From NCBI RefSeq assembly GCF_003576645.1, contig NC_044922.1, positions 18,594,699-18,658,698 of the forward strand: 64,000 nt of DNA, given 5' to 3'. Position numbers and translations under genes: made by a program. This stretch comes from Ipomoea triloba (taxonomy: Eukaryota > Streptophyta > Magnoliopsida > Solanales > Convolvulaceae). The notes beneath the pieces are model-generated. The model was not told the DNA's origin and searched no databases. It saw only the letters and a list, made by a program, of their open reading frames with translations. The number at the start of each line of letters is the position of its first letter. Position 1 is the first letter of the stretch. Positions 1 to 11,167 of the stretch are shown piece after piece.

Positions 1-954
1 AAAGCTCGATTTACTATCACTTTTGCCGGAAAGTCACCGCTGCTCCCCGCCAACGACCGTCGAACAGCATGGTGCTCAACATCTGCCCGTATTCTCCACT
101 GGAGAAGACGACCTTCTGTTCTTCTTTTCTAACTGGAGAAGACGAAGAGTTTGTTTGTCTTCTCTAGTGGAAAAGACAACAGTGCAATCGTCTTCTCCGT
201 TGACGAGCAAACTTCTGTTCGTCTCTATTAAAGAAGACGAGCAAACTGTTCATACGAACAGAAGTTTACAGATGTCTTCTCCGTTGAAGACGACTGTCGC
301 CGTTGATAGTTCTCCATAGCCAAAAAGACCACTGCACAATTGTCTTCTCCTTTAAAGACGGGCAGATACTATACGCAGGTAGCATAGAGTTCGATGATCG
401 CCGAAAAATTAATGACTAGTTGTATCAAGTGAACAACATGTTATTTCGATTTTTTTTTTGAAAAAAAAAAAATCCAAGTTTGAAGATTTAAATGCATTAA
501 AATGGCAAGTTTGAGAATTTAATAAGTTATTTTAATGTTGGAGAGCTTAATTGCACTTTTGGATAATGTTTAAGGATTTATTTGACTATTTTCCCCTCAG
601 TTTATAGATTATAACCTTACACTTGATTTAAATATTTACTTTGTATATATGGTGGAAGCAAGATAAACATTCATTTTAGCATAATGAATTACTCCGTAAT
701 TTGATGGAAAATGTCACTTGTACTCTCAACTTCTACTTCTACTTCATCGTACAAAATTTTAATATAGACATTTTGGTGAGACCAAATGATCAAAATAACC
801 AATTATTACTTATGTTTTGCATTTTTTATTTTGGAAAAACAAAAATCAAAATACACTTCAGAGCGAAGAGGCTACATACATGATACAACCGCAACCAACA
901 CTATCAACAGTCGGTATATTACATCATATATCACTCTGTAATCTGTATAAGCCG
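1..954. other. Intergenic DNA with a GAAGAC-rich block
   Basis: No gene is supported here. Positions 94-362 hold an unusual block of GAAGAC/GTCTTC words (listed separately). The rest is AT-rich with homopolymer runs near 449-470. The open frame over 23-319 starts at a TTG, is built from the repeated words and resembles nothing I know, so it is not called as a gene. Confidence 0.6.
94..362. repeat. Degenerate GAAGAC/GTCTTC repeat block
   Basis: The word GAAGACGA, or its complement GTCTTCTCC, recurs about every 30-50 bases (near 106, 139, 158, 191, 231, 273, 286 and 342) in both orientations, often with GACGAGCAAACT or CCGTTGAAGAC next to it. The result is a degenerate, partly self-complementary block. 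Its origin is unknown; it could be a decayed minisatellite or part of a transposon. Confidence 0.5.
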
Positions 955-1284
955 CTACGATTGAGCTATTACCATCGGCGACGAAGGCAACAACAGAGAC
1001 ATCGCCAATACTCCGGCAGCCGTCGCAGTCGAGCACAGAGCAAGCCAGCGGCACCGTCCGGCGAACTTCGGATTTCGTTCCCGGAACGACATGGTGACGA
1101 AGGCGCCGGAAAACGCGACAGTGAGGGACATAAGGAACACGTGAAACAACGCCGGCCTTCTCTTGAAGATGACGGTGGGGACCGGATTTCCGCCTATCTT
1201 CTCGTACGGCAACGGCAGGAGCAGAAACGCAGCCGCAAATGCTACTCTGAATATTACATCTTCCGAGTACGTCGTCCTCGGCAT
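955..1284 (-). CDS. Family A small membrane protein, copy A1
   Basis: Encodes 109 aa from an ATG at 1284 (reverse strand) in one frame without introns. The start is fixed by comparison: all three copies begin M-P-R, followed within three residues by S-E-D-V-I-F-R. Hydrophobic segments lie at about residues 10-25, 45-66 and 78-100, joined by a loop with EKIGGNPVPT and a basic loop MSFRE-x-x-P-K-F-A-G; the end is LLLPSSP. The base composition is much richer in GC than the flanks, and bases conserved among copies follow the codons, so it is very probably a real gene. Function is unknown. The loop GG-x-P followed by F-H-V-F-L-M faintly recalls plant PGG-type membrane domains, but that is inference. 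Upstream (about 1385-1430 on the reverse strand) is a possible leader intron, GTATGT to TTTGCAG. It diverges from the family B gene at 6467. Confidence 0.72.
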   Translation of the reverse strand: MPRTTYSEDVIFRVAFAAAFLLLPLPYEKIGGNPVPTVIFKRRPALFHVFLMSLTVAFSGAFVTMSFRERNPKFAGRCRWLALCSTATAAGVLAMSLLLPSSPMVIAQS

Positions 1285-2106
1285 CTCGGTCGCCGGTGAT
1301 GTCTGGTACGAGGTTTTGTGGGGGTTTCTTCACCAGTTTTATGCATACAGAATGGGAAGAAATTGCCAGGAATCTCTGCAAACGGAATTTTTTCGAGGAA
1401 GGAGAAGAGAAACTACGAGTAACATACCTTGGACTTTGAAAAGATGCAGTTTCTAGGATTGCTGCATTTTCAATATGTTGGACTTGTTGCAGTTTCCTGG
1501 AAATTTCGTTTTATGTGAAATTGCATATTGTGCATTACATATTTTGGTAATTCAGTTGACTGCCCAAAGGTTTTTATTTTCACAAATTAGGTCCCTAGAT
1601 TCATCATATGGCCGGAACCAAACACAAGTGAGAATAAATTCCTTTCATTTACGAAAAAACTATTACAAGAAGAAAATCAACATAGGTTGTGCATAAATCA
1701 TAACAAGCAGCTCAAACTAAAAAAGAAAAAGCTAATAAACAGCTCTCATTACGAGTCAAACTTAAATTTTTGTTATTACTAAATTAATTGTCCAATTAAC
1801 TTGGTTGATGTTGTTGAATTATATTCTCCCGTAAAGAATATCTGCTCGCCACCCACAATATATAAATCTATTGTTGTTATTTTTTTAAGTTTATATTAAA
1901 TTTGGTTCTGATCGAGTCTAGTTGTAATTGTGAGAAATTATTGAAAAATCAAACATTTTGTATGAGTTTCAAATTGTTTTAATAATGATATTCTGTAATT
2001 GATATGTAAGTTATATTTTGACAATTACCTATCTATTTTAAGTATAAGTGGTCTATAAAAGAGTTGACTTGAGTGTTGGAAGAGTTGATAGATGTTAAGA
2101 TTTTGA

Positions 2107-2267
2107 ACCCAATGGAGTAGCTCAAGTGACAAGTGAGCTCTCTTTGTGGGGATGAATTTCGGGAGAACTCGGGTTGCCAGCTCCTGTGCCTCTCGGAGTG
2201 AACGTGGGTGGACCCCGAACCGTTAAGCGGAGGGAGAGAAAGACCTTGTAAGTTTACCAAAAAAAAA
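2107..2267 (+). mobile_element. tRNA-derived SINE, intact, with 17-bp target duplication
   Basis: A 161-bp element that begins ACCCAATGGAGTAGCTCAAG (pol III A-box-like) and ends in an A-run after GTTTACC. It is flanked by a perfect direct repeat, AGATGTTAAGATTTTGA, at 2090-2106 and 2268-2284, the signature of LINE-assisted retroposition. The 3' half (CCAGCTCCTGTGCCTCTCGG, then GGGTGGACCCCG) is shared with the element at 4421-4573, which shows it is a family. Confidence 0.85.
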
Positions 2268-2678
2268 AGATGTTAAGATTTTGAGTGTACAGAGAAGTGT
2301 TCATTATGAATTGCGTTTTTTAAAGGAGGATTTCAGAAGAGAACATAAGAGACTGAGTTTTAGTTACTTTTTTAAAAGAAGGGTAGTGTATTATTAGTTG
2401 GATGACATGTGTCTCTAATCTCTATATGTGCTTTGTCTTGTTTCTACATGAAATATAGTCCATATGCTTCTAGCCCAATTCATGTTTCGTTTGATGGGTG
2501 AATTTAACTTTGTGTAGTGACTGATGTTTTATAATCATCCCTTATAAGTCCCCTTGTTCAACTTATATTTCTTAAATAAGTTTTGATATTGTAAGCCATT
2601 TTAAATGGGCCGGCCTCTTGCTTTCTAGGAGTTATAGGCTTTTATATTATCTTTGCGCAAATTTTACTGTGGACCATG

Positions 2679-3224
2679 CATCAAAACGACGCTGTTTTGA
2701 TTAATGAAAACAAACGATTGAAACGGCTTCGTCCCGCGCAACTACAGTTCCCTTTCAACACAACTGCAATTTTTTCCAATATAACTGCAATTTCATTCGA
2801 TGTTACACACTCAAATATGTGAACCGGTTATTTAGTTTCCTTTCAACACAACTACAATTTCTTTTATAATACACTGCAGTTTCCTTTCAACACAACTACA
2901 GTTTCTTTTATAATACACTGCCGTTTCTTTCAACACAACTACAATATCATTTCGATATAACTACAGTTTCATTTGACAATATACACAAAAAAAATGTGAA
3001 ACTGTTATTCAGTATCAGTTTATATACACTGCAGTTACATTTCAACACAACTACAGTTACATTTCGGTATAACTACAATTTCATTCGATAATATAAAACA
3101 AATGTGAGGCAGTATCTATTGAGATGAACTGTAGTATTAGTTATGGCGCTCCGTTATGACTAACGGAATCCGTTTCCCCTACTTACTGAAACGACGTCGT
3201 TTTGTGATTATGGTCCAACGTATA
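2679..3224. mobile_element. Foldback/MITE element with internal minisatellite
   Basis: The ends are inverted: TGGACCATGCATCAAAACGA at the left and the complement of TTTTGTGATTATGGTCCAA at the right, both followed inward by a CAAAACGACG motif. The interior has about ten variants of an 18-20-bp unit TTTCAACACAACTACAGT, alternating with ATAATACACTGCAG words. A related element lies at 33018-33332. No coding capacity is seen. Confidence 0.6.
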
Positions 3225-4420
3225 ACGACGGTTATCTTTGAGGCGGGAATAAGATAAGAAAATGTTAAAGACGGTCTTTGGCAATTAATATAGCTATATA
3301 ATGGATTGTATTAGATGTTTTGACCAACTGATAATATTAGCTGGTTGTAAAAATGTATTTGGTAAATTAATTATTTATTATTAAATGATTACTTGTAAAA
3401 TGACACATAAGGGTACTAGTGTATTGCGTTATTTTAAGTTTTAAATATAAATTTTAAATGCTATAAGTGTGGGTATGAAAATTTTGCTTCCATATTGATT
3501 TATCTCATACAAATCGAATTCAAGGTTTTATTTAAGTTTGACTATATGATTCAACAAAATCTTTAAAGTTCTGCTCAATGTTCTTTTTAAGTTTGATTAT
3601 ATTCAAAAGAACCTTTAGAGTTTGCTCAAGGGTTAAAAATAAAAATGCAATAAGCTAATGAGAAACACTAATTAAAATAGTTTTTGAAAATCAACTCATT
3701 AATTAGATCAATCAACTATATCAATAAGTTATTTTACAAAACACCAATTTTAGCTTTTTGACCAAATCAACTGAAAAATAAGTCATTTTCCAAACACTCC
3801 TTAAATATTTTCCGTGTTAAAAAATTTTAATTAAATGTAATGATATTATTAGTTGAGATGAAAAACACAATTTCAAAAATCTTTAATTCAATTTTTAGTT
3901 CTTTTAAAATAATATATCAAAAAAATTACAATAATTTTATCTAGTTCACACTAACAAGATTAGTCAACAACATGGTTCTAACTCCACTAGGCATTAGGAA
4001 AGGTTTCAAAAAACATAGAAACCACGATATGGTTCATATGAACATGGAGCTTAGCTTTGCTAGCATACGCATTAGCTTAAAGATGAATATGTTTGATGTT
4101 ACATTTATAATCTCATTTTAAGAGATTATAAATGCCCATGAAATTGTAATGGTGAACTCTTCTTAACTTCTTCCATTACATTATGTAATCCATAATTTTA
4201 TTTTATTTTTACCGTGATTGAAGAATTTCTTTTTGCTTCAATTAAACTTATCAAAAACCCTCCCTCGAACAAAGATCATAAACATTAAACATTAAATTGA
4301 AACCATACACTCTAGTGTAAACTCAATCAATTATATTATTGTTTTTTTTTTGAAACACTTAATTCTTTACAAAATATAGTATATGATCTGTTTTATACTT
4401 TCTCATTATTAATGTAAGTA

Positions 4421-4573
4421 ACCCAACGGGCCAGCTCCTGTGCCTCTCGGAGTCCTACAAGTGACAATTCCCCCTGGGCCAGCTCATGTGCCTCTCGGAG
4501 TGAAGGTGAAGGTGGGTGGACCCCGGACCGTTAAACGGACGGAGAGAAAGACCCTGTGAATTTACCCAAAAAA
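4421..4573 (+). mobile_element. SINE copy with 16-bp target duplication, rearranged head
   Basis: Same family as 2107-2267. It is flanked by a perfect repeat ATTATTAATGTAAGTA (4405-4420 and 4574-4589) and ends in CCC plus A-run. The core GCCAGCTC-x-TGTGCCTCTCGG occurs twice (near 4430 and 4478), so the head is replaced by a partial internal duplication, and the A-box region seen in the other copy is lost. Confidence 0.8.
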
Positions 4574-6067
4574 ATTATTAATGTAAGTACAAAATAATAA
4601 ATAAAAGGTAGGGAATTAATGAATGCTAAATCGTACTCTAATTATGTCCTCATTCATCAATGTTGTATGTACAAGATTATACATTAAATTAGTATAAGAT
4701 TAAAATAGGATAATTTATGAAACCCGAGCTAGTTCACAAAAGTTACCTAATTAGTTATAGTGGAATATATGTTGGTCAACACATGCGCGTGATTACGTGT
4801 TCTACTTACGCGAGGCAAATTGGCACAATGTTGTCTATACTTTATAGTTTTTGGTATTATTTAATGTAGGTATAGTATAAAGGCATTTGCAGTAGAATTT
4901 ATTTTATTTAAACAAAAAAATCTTTGACAAAAACAATGACAAAGATGAGAGAGGAGAAATTGAATTTATGCTGCCTTATATATTTTTTGTGTCACGCAAA
5001 GAAAAAAAAAAAGAAAAAGAGAGAGTGTTGTGTATTACGTGCACTAGTAACGCTAATGCCTGCTAGACGGGTCAAATTTATTTCTAATTGGGAGTCACTT
5101 TGGGCAATTTTTTTTCATTTATTTTTCTTTTGAGACGCTCATAGAAAACTCTAATTCATTTCTTTTGTTGTAGTTACTGGGTAACTGACTATGTGATTAC
5201 TTATCTTTTGTGGTTTACAGGAATTCTTTGTATCATATTTCCTGATATGATATCATCCGACTACTACACTGAAGTATACGGTATCTATTTATTAGTGTTG
5301 TGTCAATTTTTGGGCATATGACGTAATCTTTCACGTGGATCAGTCATTAATCAAGTGGATATCACAAAGCCACCATTTTCCTACGTAGGACCGACAAAAC
5401 AACTTGGCCGGCTGGTCTTCAGTCAAGTGTGAACAAACAAATAAATAAATTATCATTATTTAAAAAAACAAATAAATTATGACATAAGCATAAGATTAGA
5501 TCCAGAAAGCTTTGAAAAGTGAAAACGATTCTCATTTATCTTCTGTAAATAATTACAAAAAGTTATAAGCAAATTTACAAGATTTAGACATTTTTAATGT
5601 ATAATTAAAAAACATTTATCATTACAACTTAGCCTTCGCCGGCAACAAGAGATCAGATCAGATGCAAATTAAATTAGAAGAAGCGGAGAGTATTATCCTA
5701 AACTTGGCGTCCAAGTAGCTCCAGAAACCATATATGCCAACGCTTACGTCAAGATCCAGAGCATCAGCATTTTATTGTTATTGCGTCAGCATTTTGTTCT
5801 AATTGTAGGCTTGCACAATCGAAGCTTCCATTGGCCCGGCTTAATTTGTTGATTATTTGGGTTTAGGGTGTCCCAATTTTTCTTGTGCACAAAATTAAAC
5901 TTTTTAAAAAGTGGTATTATATTTAACTCATATTTTCAATGTGAGACAAATATTACTTGAAAAGTATTTCTAACTTCATTTTTTTTAAAAATCAAATTGA
6001 TATACTTTGGTTATTCATTTCTCATTAAGCTATTATTTATTTTGACCTTATAATATACTCCTGTTGT

Positions 6068-6275
6068 CCCATTTTATCTGTCCTACTTATTATTCATTAG
6101 TCAAACCAACTCTTTCTTATTTGTTTATTTTCTTTATTATTTATTATTTTTACTAATCCTATTTTATGGGTTCTACTTACTGTTCATTAGTCTAGCGAAA
6201 AATTGAATTCTAATACATGTAGAAATTTTTACTTATCCCATTTTATAGGTCCTACTTACTATTAATTAGTCAAGT
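6068..6275 (+). repeat. Three 36-bp Stowaway-like repeats upstream of B1
   Basis: CCCATTTTAT followed by a CTACTTAC-ATTCATTAGTC motif occurs at about 6068-6104, 6158-6194 and 6238-6275. The words match the ends of the Stowaway-like element at 10524-10752, so this is probably a decayed MITE. It ends about 190 bp before the B1 start and so lies in its likely promoter. Confidence 0.5.
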
Positions 6276-6466
6276 GTCTTTAGTCCACGAGATCTTTGGC
6301 TACAGAACTAGAGTGTTAAAAGTCAAAATTTGATCCATTGTTTGTTTGTAGAGTTGTATATATAAGTGTGTGCATATAGTATTCACAATTTCATACTATG
6401 CTTTCAGCTTTCTCTCAGAGTACAATATTCTTCAAACCCAACATCCTCTAACCTTTGACAAAGTCC

Positions 6467-7072
6467 ATGGCCGGTGGGATGAGTCTAGAGGTGGTGATCG
6501 GTGGAGAGGACACCGCGGCGCCCAAAACCACCCTCTCCGGCGGCGGTGTTTGGTCTAAAGTGTCCAGAAAAGTTATGAACGTCATGACTTTCATCAGAGG
6601 CCTCAAGAGCGGCCGGAACCGGAAGGAAATCCCGGGCTCCGGCGGCGAGGAAGAGAAGAGCCCGATTGTGGAGATGATGGAAAAACAGGAGCTGGGAAAA
6701 GCGGTGTTCATGTTGGCGGTTCCGATGAGCACGGGGCTTGTGTTCTTCAAGAGCGACGCGCTGTCGCCGACGGCGGTGCATTTCACTCTCGTGGCCAACG
6801 TGGCGGGGTGCACCGCCATCTGGAACGGCTTGTTGCTCCGCAAGACGTGCTCCAGGATCGCCACCGTTGTGGAGCAGGCGGGCGTGGGGTCGGTGTTCCT
6901 TGGGTTTAACGTGTTGGTTGGGAATTACCTCCCGCCGGAGCTCCGCTTCGTTCCGTTCATTTGCTGGGGTTTCTCCGTTCTTCCTTTTGTATTGGCTGCA
7001 GTTCCCGCCGCCGCCGGCGGCGGCGGCACGGATCTGCAAGGGGGAAAGGAGGAAGATATTTGCCCTTTGTAG
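6467..7072 (+). CDS. Family B four-segment membrane protein, copy B1
   Basis: Encodes 201 aa from the ATG at 6467 (context GTCCATGGCC), matching the CCATGGCC starts of the other two copies. There are no introns. A Gly/charged N-terminal part (1-75) is followed by a conserved segment starting E-K-Q-E-L-G-K-A-V and four hydrophobic stretches at about 78-94, 103-124, 140-155 and 161-180. Conserved marks are AVPMSTG, AIWNG-x-LLRK, VEQAG, PPELRF and GFSVLPF. A Gly-rich linker leads to the C-terminus EEDICPL. Strong GC enrichment over its surroundings and protein-level conservation in three copies support a real gene. I do not recognise the family; a membrane location is inferred from hydrophobicity. 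Promoter DNA holds decayed Stowaway repeats. Confidence 0.8.
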   Translation: MAGGMSLEVVIGGEDTAAPKTTLSGGGVWSKVSRKVMNVMTFIRGLKSGRNRKEIPGSGGEEEKSPIVEMMEKQELGKAVFMLAVPMSTGLVFFKSDALSPTAVHFTLVANVAGCTAIWNGLLLRKTCSRIATVVEQAGVGSVFLGFNVLVGNYLPPELRFVPFICWGFSVLPFVLAAVPAAAGGGGTDLQGGKEEDICPL

Positions 7073-9081
7073 ATTCGGTCTTATGTAACCCAATGTTCAT
7101 GTATTATTATTATTTCTGATTTTTCAGTTTGTAATATATTTTTCTTTTATTGGTTGGGCTACGGTACGGTTCACAACATTGTATGATATCCACCATAAGG
7201 AATATCCCTAGATTGGAACAATAAAAACAAAATCAATGGGATTCATTCTTGAGCAAAGTTTTGTTCACTTTGAAATTAAGTTCAACTAAAAAAAGTACAA
7301 TTAAACGATTCGACATTGTAATAAAAAAGGGTCTATGACTGTACAAAATCCAAGGCAACCATGGTCACTGTCTTCATCATGTTTGTCTCCTCTTTGAATA
7401 GTATTCGATGACTAATTTCCTTATTCCTTTCACTTTTACTTGTACTTGTGTTATTGTCCATCCATTAAAGAGCTGATGTTTACAACACCTGACACTCTAG
7501 ATTTTATCAAGCTCTACAGTTTCTAGTGGAGTTGATGTGAGATCGTATGATTGAGATATGGCACATATCAAGCACCGTCTACTACGGGATACAAAACACT
7601 TATTGTATGTGTCATTTTAAAATTTAAATACAATAGACATTTGTATATATAGTACTAACTTTAGTACCTACGCCTATTGTTAAATTAAATTTAAAAAAAA
7701 AATTATGACTCTGCACTAACTATAGACGCATCAAGTTTACACTTTTTACTTCTACGTCATATACATATACGTAGTATATGTAAAGTTTGCACCTTTTACA
7801 TCTAAGCCTTACACGTTTGTAATAGTACAAACACCTATCTATCGTTTGCTATTACAAATGCGAATGATGTTGTTTGTACTAGTGTTCTCGCTAAAATATA
7901 CTAATTGCACAATTATTGTGAAGTGAAAAAATTTCTCTAACTAAAACTTTATGTTTTGGTGAAGATATAGTTATTATAAAACTACATATATAATTGTTAT
8001 TGATGTAACAAATTAAATATTGACCCTACCTTTCACTATTAAGGTTAAAATTTTAATTCTCACAAAAAAAAAACTCTAAAACTACTAGAAGGTTGGTCGT
8101 TGGGTTGATTTTAAGCCGTCCTCGTCTGTCATCGTCACATATATTTGATCTTATCAACTCAAATGAATGTTTATAGGCTAAAATGCAAATTGAAGTTGAA
8201 ACAAATCCTTTAATTTTAATTCATGAATTGAAACACATGCATGGAATCAAAGGATTATCCTGAACTTGTCGTCCAAGTATTTACGCGCGCCCTTCTGTCG
8301 TCAACACATTGCCAGCATGACAGCGGTTTACTCATGTAGGGTCGCCCAATCGAAGCCTCCATTGATCCATGACTTTGAGTCTTTGACCACACCAATCTTA
8401 ACTAGTAAGCCTCGTTTAGCTTCTCACAACAAAAATATAGTAAATAATACGTGGTAATTAAACAAAAAGACACTTATATACGACAAAAAATTTAATCACA
8501 AAAAAGTGATCAAAAATTCTGAGTAATTGATTAATAGTTAGAATTAGTAAGAAGAACTTTACTAATTTAGAAATGGTCACGAAAGTATGAGTATTTCTAA
8601 TAATAATAACATATAAGTGATTTAGCTTACATAAATATGACGCTAAAGTTTAATTTAAATTTAACCATATATTTGCATATGAGATGACACATATATCTTC
8701 TCTCTTAATAGAGATTCAAGATTCAATTATTGAGAATGTAATTACTTCAAAAGGATTAGCCTAGGTGTTGGAAAAAAAAGAAAGGAAAATAGAATTAGAT
8801 GAGAAATAAGAATCACACACTACTGAATACTCAACTGGGGTTGTTAGTTTGACCATTATAACCACAAGATTTTATTAATTTTTTTTTTTATAAATTGAAT
8901 GAATTAATTATTATAAGAGAGCAAACTATCATACTTTTAACTGAGATACAGAACATATGCTATAATTTGGTATTATAATTAACTTCACACACGTGAGGGA
9001 ACGTGTTGAGCCTTAATGTAAAAATTTGAGTTGTCCTATATATATGTGGAGTATGTCCTTACTGATCCGAATCCAGACACC
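7073..9081. other. Intergenic region between B1 and B2
   Basis: AT-rich and without a supported gene. The stretch 8245-8375 (ATTATCCTGAACTTG, GTCCAAGTA, then GCCCAATCGAAGCCTCCATT) matches 5690-5850 upstream of B1, so B1 and B2 were duplicated with their upstream regions. No family A copy or remnant could be seen in this interval. Confidence 0.6.
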
Positions 9082-9699
9082 ATGGCCGCCGGTGAAATCA
9101 CTCTACCAGTGATGAAAGATGGCGAGGACACCGGACCGGCCGCCCACTGCGGTGGCGGCTTTTTATGCAAAGCGTTCAGGAAAGGCAAGAACGTCGTCTT
9201 GAATTTCATCAACCGTGGTGGGTCCCGGCATGCGGCGCCACCGATAAAGGACATTTCCGGCTCCGACGAGGAGGGAAGTTTGCCGGGGAAACCTATAATC
9301 GCCGCGATGGAAAAGCAAGAGCTGGGTAAAGCGGTGTTTATGCTGGCTGTTCCGATGAGCACGGCGATTATGTTCGTAAAGGCCGATACGGTGTCTCCGG
9401 CGGCCGTCCGTTTCACTTTAGTGGCGAACGCGGTGGGGACCGCCGCCATCTGGAACGGAATATTGCTCCGCAAGAGGTGGCCGAGGATCGCGAATTTTGC
9501 GGAACAGGCCGGCATGAGTTCGGTGTTCCTAGGCTTTCACATGCTGGTCGCGAATTACCTTTCGCCGGAGCTCCGCTTCTTTCCGGCGATCTGCTTGGGT
9601 TTCTCCGTGCTCCCTTTTGTCGTCTCCGCAATTCCCGGCGGCGGCAAAGATCATCACGAAGCAAAGCAAGAAGATGTCTGCCCTGACCCCCCTTTGTAA
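9082..9699 (+). CDS. Family B four-segment membrane protein, copy B2
   Basis: Encodes 205 aa from the ATG at 9082 (ACACCATGGCCGCC). An upstream extension of the frame has no ATG, so this start is preferred. Layout is as in B1: a variable N-terminal region with GEDTGPAAHCGGGF, then MEKQELGKAVFMLAVPMST, four hydrophobic segments, SPELRFFPA, GFSVLPFV, and a tail KQEDVCPDPPL. The C-terminus is three residues longer than in the other two copies after the conserved D-V-C-P. Changes against B1 are concentrated in the N-terminal third while the membrane core is kept, which suggests the protein is under selection. Next downstream is A2, transcribed towards it. Confidence 0.8.
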   Translation: MAAGEITLPVMKDGEDTGPAAHCGGGFLCKAFRKGKNVVLNFINRGGSRHAAPPIKDISGSDEEGSLPGKPIIAAMEKQELGKAVFMLAVPMSTAIMFVKADTVSPAAVRFTLVANAVGTAAIWNGILLRKRWPRIANFAEQAGMSSVFLGFHMLVANYLSPELRFFPAICLGFSVLPFVVSAIPGGGKDHHEAKQEDVCPDPPL

Positions 9700-10828
9700 C
9701 TATTGCTAGATTCAGGATGCACATGTTTTTTTGGGTGGTGGGGTCGGGGTCGGAGGTTTGAGTTTTTGAGGGCCGAGTTCAGTATCATTTCGTTAGATTG
9801 TGAAATAAAATTGTTTCTTCTGTGATAACTATAATTTTTATTAGTGGTATGCGTTTAATCTTACAGTGAATTAAATTTATTAAAAGTAAAAAGTATGAAA
9901 TACTTGGGAAATAGGAACTATACTTGAGAAAATTAATGCTAGCACAAAAGATTAAAACTATATTATTACCAATTCAAATTTTCTTATAATACACACATTC
10001 AATATTTCAACCAAAATATTTTAAAAGAAAAAAAAAACATCAAACAAGAAATCTAGCACTTTTTGTCATATTTCATGGGCCACCTTTAAAGTGTCGTTAC
10101 GGTATTTATTTACAAATTAATGTCAAACAAATGTTTAAATTAAGTTTCATATGACCACATGAACTTTTTTTAAAAAAAAAAAGTATAATTACGATGGAAT
10201 TAATTAATTAAGGAATAAATAATGTTTACAATAGTAATCAACATCTTCAGTATCAAACATTTATCACTATGCCAAAAAGTCTTACCTAGCCGTGAATGCA
10301 TAATTGTTTTTTTATACTTGTGTGTACCAGTTAACACAATATTTCGATGACAAGATTCAGGTTTAGCTCGGAGAGGTTGCGCAACATATATTATATACAA
10401 TAATGTTGATTGTGCTATATATTATTGATAACGATCTCCCATCATGCATATACAATTATATATATTATGAAATATATGAGAATATGGTAACAATTGAGAC
10501 CTTAGAATTTGCTTTAAATTTTATGCTCCCTCTGTCCCATTTTACCTGTTCTATTTACTATTCATTGCTTTTTTTTTTAGTAATTTTTAATTATTTTTAA
10601 ATTTAATTTTTTGTGTTTAATAGTGCTTTTATGTAGTTTCTAAATATATAAATTTTATATATTAATGCTAAACTTAATAATATTAAAAATTACTTCAGTC
10701 AAGCCTCGTTAAACGAGGCAAGGAAGACAACCATTTTGGGACGGAGGTAGTATTATTTAAATTACCAATAATAAATTCTAGTACCTTGCTTGCATAAAAA
10801 AACAAAACAAAAAAAAAATTATAGTACC
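9700..10828. other. Intergenic region between convergent B2 and A2
   Basis: AT-rich, with a Stowaway-like MITE at 10524-10752 and A-runs. No gene is supported. Possible polyadenylation words (AATAAA near 9804) follow B2. Confidence 0.55.
10524..10752. mobile_element. Stowaway-like MITE
   Basis: The left end has CTCCCTCTGTCCCATTTTA and the right end is the complement of CTACCTCCGTCCCAAAATGG, the classic Stowaway terminal motif (CTCCCTCCGTCCC). It is about 230 bp, AT-rich inside and without coding capacity. A TA target duplication is plausible but not diagnostic. Confidence 0.75.
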
Positions 10829-11167
10829 TTAAATACTCATTACTATATGAATATCAAGATTAATCGGCGACGAGGGCAACAGAAGAGACATCATCAAGAC
10901 TCCGGCGGCCATTGCAGTAGAACACAGAGCAAGCCAGCGGAAACATCCGGCGAACTTTGGGTGTCTAATTTCCCGGAAAGACATCGCCAAGGAGGCGGCG
11001 GAACACGCAAACATGAGTAACATAAGAAATACATGAAACAAAACCGGCCTTCCCTTGAAGGTGGAAACTGGATTTCCGCCTATCTTTTCGCATGGAAAAT
11101 GCAGGACCAGAAACACAGCCGCAAATGCTACTCTAAATATTACATCTTCGGAGTATATTCTGGGCAT
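10829..11167 (-). CDS. Family A small membrane protein, copy A2
   Basis: Encodes 112 aa from the ATG at 11167, equivalent to the M-P-R start of A1 and A3. The frame stays open to another ATG at 11263, which would add 32 residues, but that part shows no conservation with A1 or A3. The conserved core is present: SEDVIFRVAFAA, EKIGGNPVST, GRPVLFHVFLM, HPKFAG and LLLPSSP. Compared with A1/A3 it lacks two residues in the PTVIF loop and has a Cys in place of Tyr before EKIGG. The C-terminus (NLDIHIVMSI) runs into unrelated AT-rich DNA, so the native end may be lost. It may be functional or starting to decay. Confidence 0.65.
   Translation of the reverse strand: MPRIYSEDVIFRVAFAAVFLVLHFPCEKIGGNPVSTFKGRPVLFHVFLMLLMFACSAASLAMSFREIRHPKFAGCFRWLALCSTAMAAGVLMMSLLLPSSPINLDIHIVMSI

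Larger units (their letters stand above)
1285..6466. other. Intergenic region between A1 and B1
   Basis: About 5.2 kb without a supported gene. It contains two SINEs (2107-2267 and 4421-4573), a foldback element with internal minisatellite (2679-3224), a degenerate MITE-like inverted repeat at about 3308-3800, and Stowaway-like repeats close to B1 (6068-6275). The block at about 4600-4810 (CATTCATCAATG, TACATTAAATTAGTAT, ATTACGTGTTCTACTT) recurs at about 13990-14240 and partly at 21500-21680, marking duplicated array units. The block at 5690-5850 resembles 8245-8375 upstream of B2. Confidence 0.6.

Noticed and set aside
23..319. 98-codon open frame at the left edge
   Set aside because: It starts at TTG, not ATG, is built from GAAGAC-type repeats, and has no recognisable protein features.
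872..1381. 169-codon reverse frame overlapping A1
   Set aside because: Out of frame with the protein conserved in A2 and A3; it is a shadow of a GC-rich gene. The same holds for the plus-strand frames at 817-1456 and those overlapping B1-B3 on the reverse strand.
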